A stretch of 22,877 nt of DNA from CAYRKQ01 sp964424985 (GTDB lineage: Bacteria; Patescibacteriota; Saccharimonadia; Saccharimonadales; UBA7683). Under the pieces are notes generated by a model. It was not told the DNA's origin, made no database searches, and was given only the letters and a program-made list of their open reading frames with translations. The DNA lies in NCBI GenBank assembly GCA_964424985.1, contig CAYRKQ010000016.1:1-22877 (forward strand). The letters run 5' to 3'. The position numbers and the translations under genes were made by a program. Below, one piece after another: positions 1 to 7,049 of this stretch. The stretch's first letter is position 1, and each line of letters opens with the position of its first letter.

Positions 1-1562
1 TATCAGCAACGTAGACGTTATCATTAGTATCAACAGTGATGCCGTAAGGGGAGCCAAACTCGCCGTCTTCAGAGCCACTGGTGCCCCATTGAGCAAGTAG
101 GTTTCCGGCACCGTCATACTTTAGTATCTGATCACCCTCGGGGTCTGTTAGGTAGACATTCTCCTGACTATCCACCGCCAGAAGCCCAAGCCCACTTAAA
201 GCAATATCCCACTGTGTTATGAGATCGCCGGCATAATCTAATTTATTAATCTTTGGACCGGACATTCCGTATGTGAGCGCATAAATATGAGATGGCGAGG
301 TAGTGAGAGTGATATATCCGCCATCTTGAGAGGACCAACTGGAGAGTTTAGTGCCATCAGGAGAATAGGTGTCGAGGGTAGCATCTAGAATTCCCACTTC
401 GTCATTACCAGGAATATTCCCAAGATAGAGTTTGCCGTTTGAGTCGGTCGCGAGCCCAAAACTTCGTATTGGATTTCCCGTGTCATTAACGGAAGTTGAT
501 GCGTAGTTGCCATTTGCATCAAACTTCTGAATTCGGTCGTTTTCGGAATCGGCAACAAAAATATTATTCGCAGAGTCAACCACTATTCCTCTGGGGTAGT
601 TAAATTCTCCATTCTCGGTACCAAATGAGCCAAATTGAGCAAGGTATGTACCGGTTGAACTAAACTTTTGAACTCGGTTGTTATCAGAATCAGTCACGTA
701 TACATTGTTAGAAGCATCAATACTTATGCCATACACCCCATTAAACTCGCNNNNNNNNNNNNNNNNNNNNNNNNNNNNNNNNNNNNNNNNNNNNNNNNNN
801 NNNNNNNNNNNNNNNNNNNNNNNNNNNNNNNNNNNNNNNNNNNNNNNNNNCGTTGCCGCTACCACTTGATCCCCACTCAGAAATAAAGTTACCAGTGGAA
901 TCAAACTTCTGGATGCGGTCGTTATCCCCATCAGTCACATAAAAATTACCGGCGGAATCAAATGCGATGTTTTGTGGATTGTCAAACTGTCCGTCGCCTG
1001 TGCCTAATGTACCTATTTGCCCAAGATACAAGCCATCGGTGTCAAACTTCTGGATGCGGTCGTTGTGGCTGTCAACCACATATATAACATCCGAAGCATC
1101 CACACTAATACCGTCAGGCCAATTAAACTCGCCGTTGCCGCTACCACTTGATCCCCACTCAGAAATAAAGTTACCAGTGGAATCAAATTTTTTGACTAAG
1201 TGGCTTGACCCGTCTGTTACATAGAGATTACCGACAGAATCAATCGCTAGGTTAAGTGGATGGTTGAATTCCCCGTCACCAAATCGGAATTCGTATTCAA
1301 AATTAGAATCGTATTTTTTTATAGAATCGTTGTCTTTATCGACTACATAAAGACCGCCCCCGTCATCGACTACAATTCCGTTAGGAAAGTCCAGTGACGG
1401 TGATTCATAGCCGCCAATTTTGCCTATACTAATAATGCCACTGTCAGCATAAGCGGCAGATGGAGTGAGTATGGTTATCAGGGAAAAGTTGCTTGCTAGA
1501 GTAAATAGCAGTGCTAAGCCAAAGTTTAAAAAATGCCTGGAATTTTTTAGAATGTTTTTCAT
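1..1562 (-). CDS. Secreted NHL-repeat (beta-propeller) protein, partial, interrupted by a scaffold gap
   Basis: The product starts with a signal peptide (MKNILKN..., a hydrophobic stretch, then an A-Y-A-D cleavage region near residue 40), followed by repeats of about 47 residues of the NHL type (GEFN.P.GI.VD..GN.YV.D..N.RIQKFD..G). About ten units are visible and the last runs off the left edge, so the C-terminus is missing. NHL repeats fold into beta-propellers used for binding, and this one is probably extracellular. I chose ATG 1562 over an upstream in-frame GTG (1577) because a GGAAG(TG) Shine-Dalgarno-like stretch sits 7-8 bases before the ATG. The 100 N at 751-850 shift the nominal reading frame and create a false stop at 741. 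Joining the flanks directly restores GNGEFN and one continuous frame. The ligand and any enzymatic role are unknown. Confidence 0.85.
751..850. other. Assembly gap (100 N) inside an NHL repeat unit
   Basis: Exactly 100 N mark a scaffold gap of nominal length. The 10 bases to its left and 55 to its right match, in order and with no missing base, the continuous stretch 1123-1187. The break therefore lies within a 65-base exact repeat, and the true gap is probably zero or a whole number of 141-base units. Confidence 0.9.
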
Positions 1563-1630
1563 AATTTTCACTTCCACTGTACATCAGCATATAAATACTG
1601 CTTGTGTATATTCTACACTATAGTTTATTT

Positions 1631-1642
1631 GGCGCAAGCGCC
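1631..1642. other. Small GC-rich hairpin upstream of the NHL gene
   Basis: GGCG-CAAG-CGCC is a 4-bp perfect stem with a 4-base loop, about 70 bases before the NHL start. No T-run follows on either strand, so it is not a clear terminator. It may belong to the leader of the NHL transcript. Confidence 0.3.
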
Positions 1643-1652
1643 TTGCCCGAGT

Positions 1653-1976
1653 TCATGAGTCCAGCAGCGAGATTGCTTCCAGCTGCTCAATTCTCTCTGC
1701 TGTGTCCGTGTGTGATAAGGAGAGAAAAAGAGAAGATGAATAACAGAGTAAAAACAGATGAAATATATGGAAGATCGTGTTAACTAACGGATATATCTGA
1801 TTGCCACAGTCTTTACATTCGTAGCACTTGCGGCTTTTGTCACGGTAATAGCTTGGCTCTGCAGCGCCACACTTTGGACAAGCGGAAATAGTACCGTAGA
1901 CCTGCTGAAACCTATAGTCCAGACAGGTGTTGTCATCTGGAAAGCGTTCATTGAATTATTTAACCGTGAACTTCAT
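1653..1976 (-). pseudogene. Decayed N-terminus of an IS1595/ISXO2-type transposase
   Basis: Reading from ATG 1976, the frame gives MKFTVK, a stop (TAA at 1956-1958), then FNERFPDDNTCLDYRF and a zinc ribbon: ACPKCG, then KCYECKDCG, then NQIYPLVNTIFH. The order F..RFP(D/E)..C..., CPKCG, RK.Y.CK.CG.Q, TIFH is the usual start of IS1595-family (ISXO2-like) transposases. The early stop looks like a one-base change (GAA to TAA) in an ancestral VKEF. After TIFH (about 1767) the frame stays open to TGA 1653-1655, but the residues no longer resemble the family and the DDE catalytic domain is absent. This is a relic and is probably not expressed. I recognised the family by motif only; no terminal inverted repeats could be assigned. 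Confidence 0.7.
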
Positions 1977-2070
1977 ACTACCCATTTATTGCAGAGGTTA
2001 CATGTTGTCAAAGGATAATCAGCCTGATGATAGTTTCGTCGGCAACCATCTTATATTAGATTACAGAACT

Positions 2071-3246
2071 CTAGTGGATGAAGTTGTACGAGCGGGCTTC
2101 GCTGGCCGAGAGAGTTCGGCTTGAAACGACGTTCCAGCCGGCGTAGTTCATTTCGCTAACCACGACACTACCGTTACTGTTCACCTTTTCGACGTAGCCA
2201 ACGTGGCCGTAGCCACCCCAACCACCACTGGTTTGGAAGACGTCACCTGCGCGCGGGTTGTTATCAACACTAAAGCCGGAGGCCATCGCCAGTGCCGCCC
2301 AGGTGGTGGCGTTACCCCAGTTACTACCAACTGGTCGCCCAGCGGCTGCACGTTTGTTATAGGCGTAATAGGTACAGTAGCCATAGGCATATTTATTACC
2401 AGAAAATTCGGCGCCACCATTTCCAAAAGCAAAGCCGACACTGCTTGAAATGGAAGAGCCCGAACTCGTGCCCGTGTATGCAGAGGTTGAAACTTCATCT
2501 GGTTTGACGCCGCCAGGGATGATAATTTTTGTGCCTGGTTTAAGGCCTTTCACTTCAACATCATTGTAGGCCACAATTTGTTCAGACGTGGTCTTAAACT
2601 TGCTCGCCAGGCTTTGAGCGGTATCTCCTGATTCAACTGTGTAAAGAACACCCGTTACCGGGAGGATGATAATTTTAGTGCCCGGGGCGAGTTCATTAGA
2701 GCTCAGGTTATTGGCCCACTTTATTGTATCTTGGCTGATACCATATTCACTGGCAAGCGACGCAACGGTATCACCTTTTTCAACAGTGATAGTACGCACG
2801 TTTGCAACCGAAGCAATGGCTGGCGCCACCAGTTGCGGTTTTTCTACCACCGCGGTAGTCGCTTCATCAGTTTTTGCCGCTAGTTTCACCTGAGCATCAA
2901 GCGTATCAGCGCGATTGGCTACATTTGGAGTAATTAACAAATTAGCTTCAACTGCGGCATTGGCTGCCACTTCAGCGGAGACAACTTCATCAATCGGACG
3001 GGCTTCAGGAGCTTGGAGGGGGTTTTCTAAACGGGCTTGCGGCGCCACATATCTGTCACCACTAGAAACGCGTCCCACAAGTTGTGAGGCGCCAATAGAG
3101 ATAAGTAATACTGCAAGAATCGAAAACTTAATGTTTCGACTTAAATTTGAACGATACCGTTTAGTTTGCGTATCAAGGTGAGTTGCTAATGATTTTCGTG
3201 CACTGGATGATGCACTTACTACTGAGGTAACAGGATTGTTACGAAT
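2071..3246 (-). CDS. Membrane-anchored LysM-LysM-CHAP peptidoglycan hydrolase, probable ATT start
   Basis: With the start proposed here the protein has 391 residues: a basic cytoplasmic N-terminus, one membrane segment (about 41-57, FSILAVLLISIGASQLV), an Ala/Val-rich linker, two LysM domains (about 152-196 and 201-244, each with a G-D-T and ending PGTKIII) that bind glycan, and a C-terminal CHAP amidase/endopeptidase domain (about 283-391). In the CHAP domain, Cys291 (GYCTYYAY) and His348 (GHVGYVE) are the expected catalytic pair. The usual reading from GTG 3078 removes the membrane segment and has no Shine-Dalgarno. Reading upstream in the same frame, the only well-placed start is ATT 3246, 5 bases after a perfect AAGGAG. 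No ATG, GTG or TTG occurs in frame between the upstream TAG and GTG 3078. The role would be cell-wall cleavage during growth or division, or attack on neighbouring cells. Confidence 0.85.
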   Translation of the reverse strand: MRNNPVTSVVSASSSARKSLATHLDTQTKRYRSNLSRNIKFSILAVLLISIGASQLVGRVSSGDRYVAPQARLENPLQAPEARPIDEVVSAEVAANAAVEANLLITPNVANRADTLDAQVKLAAKTDEATTAVVEKPQLVAPAIASVANVRTITVEKGDTVASLASEYGISQDTIKWANNLSSNELAPGTKIIILPVTGVLYTVESGDTAQSLASKFKTTSEQIVAYNDVEVKGLKPGTKIIIPGGVKPDEVSTSAYTGTSSGSSISSSVGFAFGNGGAEFSGNKYAYGYCTYYAYNKRAAAGRPVGSNWGNATTWAALAMASGFSVDNNPRAGDVFQTSGGWGGYGHVGYVEKVNSNGSVVVSEMNYAGWNVVSSRTLSASEARSYNFIH

Positions 3247-3251
3247 AGTAG

Positions 3252-3257
3252 CTCCTT
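3252..3257 (-). promoter_or_regulatory. Shine-Dalgarno AAGGAG deciding an ATT start
   Basis: The minus strand reads AAGGAG-CTACT-ATT-CGT-AAC. The 5-base spacing is ideal, and the codon in start position is ATT. This is the main support for starting the LysM-CHAP gene at 3246. Confidence 0.6.
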
Positions 3258-3275
3258 GTCCGCCAGCTGGCGGAC
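3258..3275. repeat. Perfect 18-bp palindrome GTCCGCCAGCTGGCGGAC
   Basis: The 18 bases equal their own reverse complement. They lie directly upstream of the AAGGAG site of the LysM-CHAP gene, so in RNA they would form a hairpin next to the ribosome binding site. It may be a dispersed palindromic repeat; only one copy is in this window. Confidence 0.6.
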
Positions 3276-3280
3276 GGACG

Positions 3281-3430
3281 TCAGTGTACTATGTCTTTCT
3301 CCAGATATAAGCTGGAAGGAGATACGTCGACCTTATTATTAACTAATATTCTCGCAAATTGGTTTGTATCTCGTACGACAATTCTTCTAACGGTCAACCT
3401 CTGTTTGCCCACCTTCATCGATACCCTCAT
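3281..3430 (-). CDS. Possible 49-residue basic protein upstream of the LysM-CHAP gene
   Basis: ATG 3430 opens a 49-codon frame (MRVSMKVGKQRLTV... ending YLEKDIVH) that stops at TGA 3281-3283, 34 bases before the ATT start of the next gene. It lies about 30 bases downstream of a good minus-strand promoter (3464-3492). It has no clear Shine-Dalgarno and I recognise no family. The basic N-terminal half (K and R) and the position suggest a small leader protein in the same transcript, but an open frame of this length can arise by chance. Confidence 0.3.
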   Translation of the reverse strand: MRVSMKVGKQRLTVRRIVVRDTNQFARILVNNKVDVSPSSLYLEKDIVH

Positions 3431-3451
3431 ATTGACAAAAAAGCATCGAGA

Positions 3452-3480
3452 TTGACAAACACAATTTTACTAAATAGTAT
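3452..3480 (+). promoter_or_regulatory. Sigma70-type promoter, plus strand (TTGACA-17-TAGTAT)
   Basis: TTGACA (3452-3457) and TAGTAT (3475-3480) are separated by exactly 17 bases. Another TTGACA lies at 3432-3437. Transcription would run toward the 3' end of mltG, where I see no plus-strand gene, so any product would be a short non-coding or antisense RNA. It overlaps the opposite promoter 3464-3492 and the pair may be partly a by-product of symmetry. Confidence 0.4.
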
Positions 3481-3492
3481 TGCCTGTGTCAA
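3464..3492 (-). promoter_or_regulatory. Sigma70-type promoter, minus strand (TTGACA-17-TAAAAT)
   Basis: On the minus strand TTGACA (3487-3492) and TAAAAT (3464-3469) are 17 bases apart. It points at the small frame 3281-3430 and at the LysM-CHAP gene. Predicted start of transcription is near 3457. Confidence 0.5.
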
Positions 3493-3583
3493 TAGCAAAA
3501 CATAACCCTTCCCACTTATCCACATCTGTTAGTTCGTACAAGAGGTGAGCCCATCTGTTACCAAGATCACGCGTTATCTTTTC

Positions 3584-3613
3584 ATTATAGCATACTATGT
3601 GCTAATTTGTCAA
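3584..3613 (-). promoter_or_regulatory. Strong promoter, minus strand (TTGACA-18-TGC-TATAAT)
   Basis: TTGACA (3608-3613) and TATAAT (3584-3589) are consensus hexamers at 18-base spacing, with an extended TGC before the -10. It is the best promoter match in the window. It would give the LysM-CHAP gene a leader of about 330 bases if no other start site is used. Confidence 0.65.
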
Positions 3614-3636
3614 ATACTACTAACCTGAGATCTCCC

Positions 3637-3736
3637 GTCATCCTGAGCACTCGATCGTAGTCGAGCATAAACTCTGTCGAAGGATCTACTTTCTTACTAC
3701 CAGATGAAGCAGATCTTTCGACAAGCTCAAGATGAC
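3637..3736. repeat. Imperfect inverted repeat of the GTCATCCTGAG...GTCGAAGGATCT type
   Basis: Left arm: GTCATCCTGAGC, a 27-base insert with its own small stem (CTCGA...TCGAG), then GTCGAAGGATCT. Right arm: AGATCTTTCGAC followed by GCTCAAGATGAC, which complements the left with one mismatch in each 12-base block. It lies in the gap downstream of mltG. No T-run follows, so I read it as a dispersed repeat (MITE-like), possibly also stabilising the mltG 3' end. Confidence 0.7.
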
Positions 3737-3772
3737 ACGTTAACAGATCAGGGGGTCAGGGATTCAGGTTTA

Positions 3773-4870
3773 CTACTGGAAGCAGGAGGCACAGTGTTGG
3801 CGCGTATATTCTTCGTGTTGCTCTAAGGTGTCTGAGAAGTAGGTGATGCCGTTATCTCCGGCTACAAAGTAGTTGTAGGTGGTATTGGCAGGGTTGGCAA
3901 CCGCTTTGAGGGCGTCGAGATTGAAGTTGGCGATGGCACTGGGTGGCAAACCGGCATTTTTACGGGTGTTGTAGGGAGAATTTAGCTCAGGTGAAGCCGT
4001 TTGACCAGTTTCTGCGGCCGCGTACATGTAGGTAACGTCAGAGCCGAGTACTCGATCTTCATTTAGACGCTTGAGGAAGACTTGTGCTACTTTTTGCTGG
4101 GTGGGATAGTCGGAGACCTCTTTTTGGACAATGGAGGCTAAAATGATGCCCTCTTGTATGCTCAAGCCTTGTTTTTTAAGACCAGCCTTGATATCGGGTG
4201 TGATTCGCGCTTCGAACGTGTCAAGCATCCATTGCACTAGCTGATTGGCGGTGGTGTCAGGGCCAATTTTGTAAGTTTCCGGGAATAAATATCCTTCCAA
4301 AGGAGCCGTTTTGGGAACGCCCTTAAGCAGGGGGTGACTGCGCGCATTTGCAAGCGCCTGATCGATCTCAGCTTCTGTGTAGCCAGCTTGTATCAGTGCC
4401 TGCTTAATTTGAGCGAGTCGTAACCCGGGGGCAATCAGTACATCCACACTACTTACTTTACCATCAGCTAAAATGGTGGCAATTTCTGGCGTCGAAAGCT
4501 TGCTCGAAAGCCGGTAGGAGCCAGCTTGTAAATTCGTTTTTCGGCTTAATTTCACGTACCACAAAAAGGCGGAGGAGCTTTTTATAATCTGTTTTTCTTC
4601 CAGATCATCAGCAATTGCCTGAGAACTTGCACCGCTCTTAATGGTCAGCACATGATAGATGTCACTGTTAGTTCGCGGCCGGAGCTGCAGCTGATACCAA
4701 AGAGAGACGCTCAGTATGATTGCTCCCAGAAGAGCCGCCACAGCAAGTAACGCCAGGAGCCACCATGTTCGCTTTTTGGACACGGGCGGAGGCGGAGTTT
4801 GCGGTGGTACCGAAGACGGTACAGCTGTTGGCACTGCGGGGCGCGGCAGAGGTGATGGCTGTTCGTGCAT
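3773..4870 (-). CDS. mltG: Endolytic murein transglycosylase MltG (YceG-like)
   Basis: A 365-residue protein: Pro-rich cytoplasmic N-terminus, membrane segment at about 36-57, a LysM-like subdomain, then the YceG catalytic domain. Family motifs seen are EGYLFPETY (192-200), ASIVQKE (245-251, with the glutamate of the active-site motif; the first E of the common VEKE is Q here) and the PYNTR...GLPPSAIAN stretch near the C-terminus. MltG cuts nascent glycan strands next to synthases and sets strand length at the outer face of the membrane. ATG 4870 is 2 bases after the ruvX stop, so the two are translationally linked. The ruvX-mltG neighbourhood fits a common bacterial arrangement. Confidence 0.93.
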   Translation of the reverse strand: MHEQPSPLPRPAVPTAVPSSVPPQTPPPPVSKKRTWWLLALLAVAALLGAIILSVSLWYQLQLRPRTNSDIYHVLTIKSGASSQAIADDLEEKQIIKSSSAFLWYVKLSRKTNLQAGSYRLSSKLSTPEIATILADGKVSSVDVLIAPGLRLAQIKQALIQAGYTEAEIDQALANARSHPLLKGVPKTAPLEGYLFPETYKIGPDTTANQLVQWMLDTFEARITPDIKAGLKKQGLSIQEGIILASIVQKEVSDYPTQQKVAQVFLKRLNEDRVLGSDVTYMYAAAETGQTASPELNSPYNTRKNAGLPPSAIANFNLDALKAVANPANTTYNYFVAGDNGITYFSDTLEQHEEYTRQHCASCFQ

Positions 4871-4872
4871 GT

Positions 4873-5271
4873 CTACCGCCGGTCTTTCAAGTAATCTTCG
4901 AGAATGAAGGTAGCCGCCAGGGCGTCGACGTCACCTTTTTCATATGGCTTGCCGCGACCCTCTAGTTCTTCTTCGGCTTTTACAGAGGTCAGGGATTCAT
5001 CTTGCCATTTTAGTTCTACGTTTTCTGGCAACGCAAGCGCCTTTATCACCGATTCCACCGCCTGTGTTTGAGCCGTCGGTTCACCAGCTTGATTACGCGG
5101 GTAACCGACTACAACCGTGGCTACATCTCGCTCTTTAATGAGTTTTTCAAGCTCAGTTTGAAGCAGTTGAGCATCAAGGGTGACGACGGGATGTGCCAGA
5201 AAAATCGGCGCCTCAGCTATGGCTACACCAACTCGTTTTTCACCAATATCCAATGCAATTATTGAGCTCAT
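4873..5271 (-). CDS. ruvX: Holliday-junction resolvase RuvX / pre-16S rRNA nuclease YqgF
   Basis: A 132-residue RNase H-fold nuclease of normal family length. Motifs are DIGEKRVGVAI at the N-terminus, VVGYPRNQAG in the middle, then DESLTS and GDVDALAA, which supply the acidic residues for metal-dependent catalysis. It is known in other bacteria to mature the 16S rRNA 5' end and has been linked to junction resolution. The frame is open to 5373, but the extra 34 codons translate a palindromic repeat (5306-5333) and are not part of the family, so ATG 5271 (MSSIIALDIG) is the start. It sits between the baseplate-J-like gene and mltG. Confidence 0.93.
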   Translation of the reverse strand: MSSIIALDIGEKRVGVAIAEAPIFLAHPVVTLDAQLLQTELEKLIKERDVATVVVGYPRNQAGEPTAQTQAVESVIKALALPENVELKWQDESLTSVKAEEELEGRGKPYEKGDVDALAATFILEDYLKDRR

Positions 5272-5305
5272 AGGTAGACCCCAAATGATATGATCCATGT
5301 CTTTA

Positions 5306-5333
5306 CTGGATTCCCGATCAGGCCGGGAATGAC
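5306..5333. repeat. Palindromic repeat copy A (CTGGATTCCC...GGGAATGAC)
   Basis: A 28-base copy of the CTGGAT-(T/C)CCC...GGGA-TGAC family, with arms ATTCCCG and CGGGAAT around a short loop. It occupies the 76-base gap between the baseplate-J-like gene and ruvX. When read through it encodes the false N-terminal extension of ruvX. Confidence 0.85.
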
Positions 5334-5347
5334 AATACGCGTATACA

Positions 5348-7033
5348 TCATTGGGCGGAGGTGTTCTCGTCAACTTCTAGTTTAATTTCAATCTTATCGG
5401 CGCCAGGTGTCGACCGAGACCAGAACGGTGAAATATTGATTTCTACACTTTTCACGCCTGGTAAGTCTTGGATGTAAGAGCGCACTTCACCGGATTTCTT
5501 CTTGGCAACCGCTTCAGCAATAGAGCCCGTGTCAAACTTCGGCCCGTACTGACCCACGGAAGATACTTTGTAGGTGGCGTTGGTGCCATCGAGCTTTATC
5601 TTTTCAAACTGGGCATCTTCAACCCCGTCTTTGTAGACTTGCTGCTGATCGGGGTTGTCCATTTCTTTCTTGATTGCCGCCTCATTAGCTGCTTTAATAT
5701 CTGCTTTTTTCAGCGCCATCAAACGGTAAGTTACTTGGGCAGTGAGCTTGCCTTCATTGGCTTCTTGGCCAACTCGAGGCTCACTGGTTACTTGGTCTAC
5801 GGTGGCGGTAAATGAATCGCCCAGCACCTTGACGTCATCATCAAACGCCTTTTCTAGTTCTTTCTTGACGTCCTCGTTATCTTTTTTCTTTAACTCATCA
5901 GTCGCCTTATTGACGTCAGATTGCGACACCACCGTGACTGTCTTATCCGTTCCGCCAGAGGTTGACCCAGTGAAAGAAGCCGAGATACCACTGGGAGCAC
6001 CACTGACACTGCCAGACGCTCCATTGAATGATCCGCCGCGCTCAACTGCCGTAACACCCACGGGCGCATCGCTATAGTTATTAAGATTCATGGTGACGCT
6101 GCCATTAGTCACAAACACCTTGCCGCCTGAAGACTGGAGTCTTGTACCGGCCGGAATAGTGGTACCGAGTGCGGAAATTTGACTGGTTGAAAAACTGACG
6201 GTTCCGGTCGCCTTTTCACCAACATCCTTTTTACCGGTGGGGGTGAAGTTTTGGGTGATGGTTTTGTTTTCTTCTTGAACCTCAGCTCGGAAAACGTACG
6301 TTTCAGGATTAGAGGTGCCGCTGTCGGAAATGGTGGCTTCGTAGGCAATGTCAACAGGGGTGGTTTCAGCCCGCACTACAATGCTGGCTTTTGGCCGAGC
6401 AAGAAGGAAGATGAGGGCAAACAATAACACGGCACCGATGCCGCCAAAAATGAGCAGCTTCTTTTTAAAATTACCGAAGTTAGGAACTTTTTTATTCTTA
6501 TCTTTCTTGCCTTTTTTACCCGCGGCGTTTGCGGCAGTGGCACCCGCGGCTGCCTTGGAGGCATCAGGTGGCACATCTTCTTCAAGATCGGCCACCAACT
6601 CATCAGCGTGAACTTCAAGCTCGTCACCATCATCGAGTGCCACTTTTGTGCCAACTGCTGCCGCAGCTGCCACACCGGCCGCCTCAGTTACATCAAGAGA
6701 TTCGTCGGTATCGAGTGGCTGGTTTTCATCTGTTGGAATGTAGGGTTTTGATTGTAGATTTTTAGCCACATACATACCCAGCCCGCCAGCCAGTGCCATC
6801 AGTGCACTATTGTTGGTAACAATGACGGGCTGTTTGTCGCCGCTTTTGGCTGCGCGATTTAAAAGCTTGAGGTTGACCGTGCTTTGCAGCACCGCATTGC
6901 CTTTGGGCGGCACCATGGCAACAATTTTTTCATTACTGTTTTTCAGTTTATCAATAACAGCCGTGATGTCGTCTTCCACATCAATGTAGATGGTATCTTT
7001 TTTAAGTGGTGTTTGTGAATCTAAGCTTGCCAT
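5348..7033 (-). CDS. Membrane protein with baseplate-J-like extracellular region
   Basis: From ATG 7033 the protein has 561 residues: a cytoplasmic N-terminal globular region (about 10-100, DTIYIDVEDDITAVIDKL... then a hydrophobic, Gly-rich end), an acidic then Lys-rich linker (KKGKKDKNKK), one membrane segment (about 194-212), and a long extracellular part of beta-rich character with GEKATGTVSF and PAGTRL...GGKVF. Those motifs recur in CPR proteins annotated as baseplate J/gp47-like. A Lys/Glu-rich, probably helical insert follows. TTG 7048 is an alternative start one base after the upstream stop; neither start has a clear Shine-Dalgarno. Tight coupling to the FtsA/PilM-like gene suggests the two proteins form one envelope complex (inference). 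The molecular role is unknown. Confidence 0.75.
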   Translation of the reverse strand: MASLDSQTPLKKDTIYIDVEDDITAVIDKLKNSNEKIVAMVPPKGNAVLQSTVNLKLLNRAAKSGDKQPVIVTNNSALMALAGGLGMYVAKNLQSKPYIPTDENQPLDTDESLDVTEAAGVAAAAAVGTKVALDDGDELEVHADELVADLEEDVPPDASKAAAGATAANAAGKKGKKDKNKKVPNFGNFKKKLLIFGGIGAVLLFALIFLLARPKASIVVRAETTPVDIAYEATISDSGTSNPETYVFRAEVQEENKTITQNFTPTGKKDVGEKATGTVSFSTSQISALGTTIPAGTRLQSSGGKVFVTNGSVTMNLNNYSDAPVGVTAVERGGSFNGASGSVSGAPSGISASFTGSTSGGTDKTVTVVSQSDVNKATDELKKKDNEDVKKELEKAFDDDVKVLGDSFTATVDQVTSEPRVGQEANEGKLTAQVTYRLMALKKADIKAANEAAIKKEMDNPDQQQVYKDGVEDAQFEKIKLDGTNATYKVSSVGQYGPKFDTGSIAEAVAKKKSGEVRSYIQDLPGVKSVEINISPFWSRSTPGADKIEIKLEVDENTSAQ

Positions 7034-7049
7034 GTTGTTCAATTTCAAA

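Noticed and set aside
741..743. Stop codon truncating the NHL protein
   Set aside because: It is an artefact of the 100-N placeholder; without it the frame continues to the left edge.
1927..2124. Plus-strand frame of 65 codons in the gap after the LysM-CHAP gene
   Set aside because: It runs antisense through the transposase relic and the hydrolase end, with no motif or ribosome site.
3516..3524. Perfect DnaA box TTATCCACA in an AT-rich gap; possible replication origin
   Set aside because: Only one box is present, with no cluster, no dnaA/dnaN and no clear unwinding element nearby.
3637..3736. CRISPR-like or terminator structure downstream of mltG
   Set aside because: There are only two inverted arms, no spaced direct repeats and no T-run; it fits a dispersed inverted repeat.
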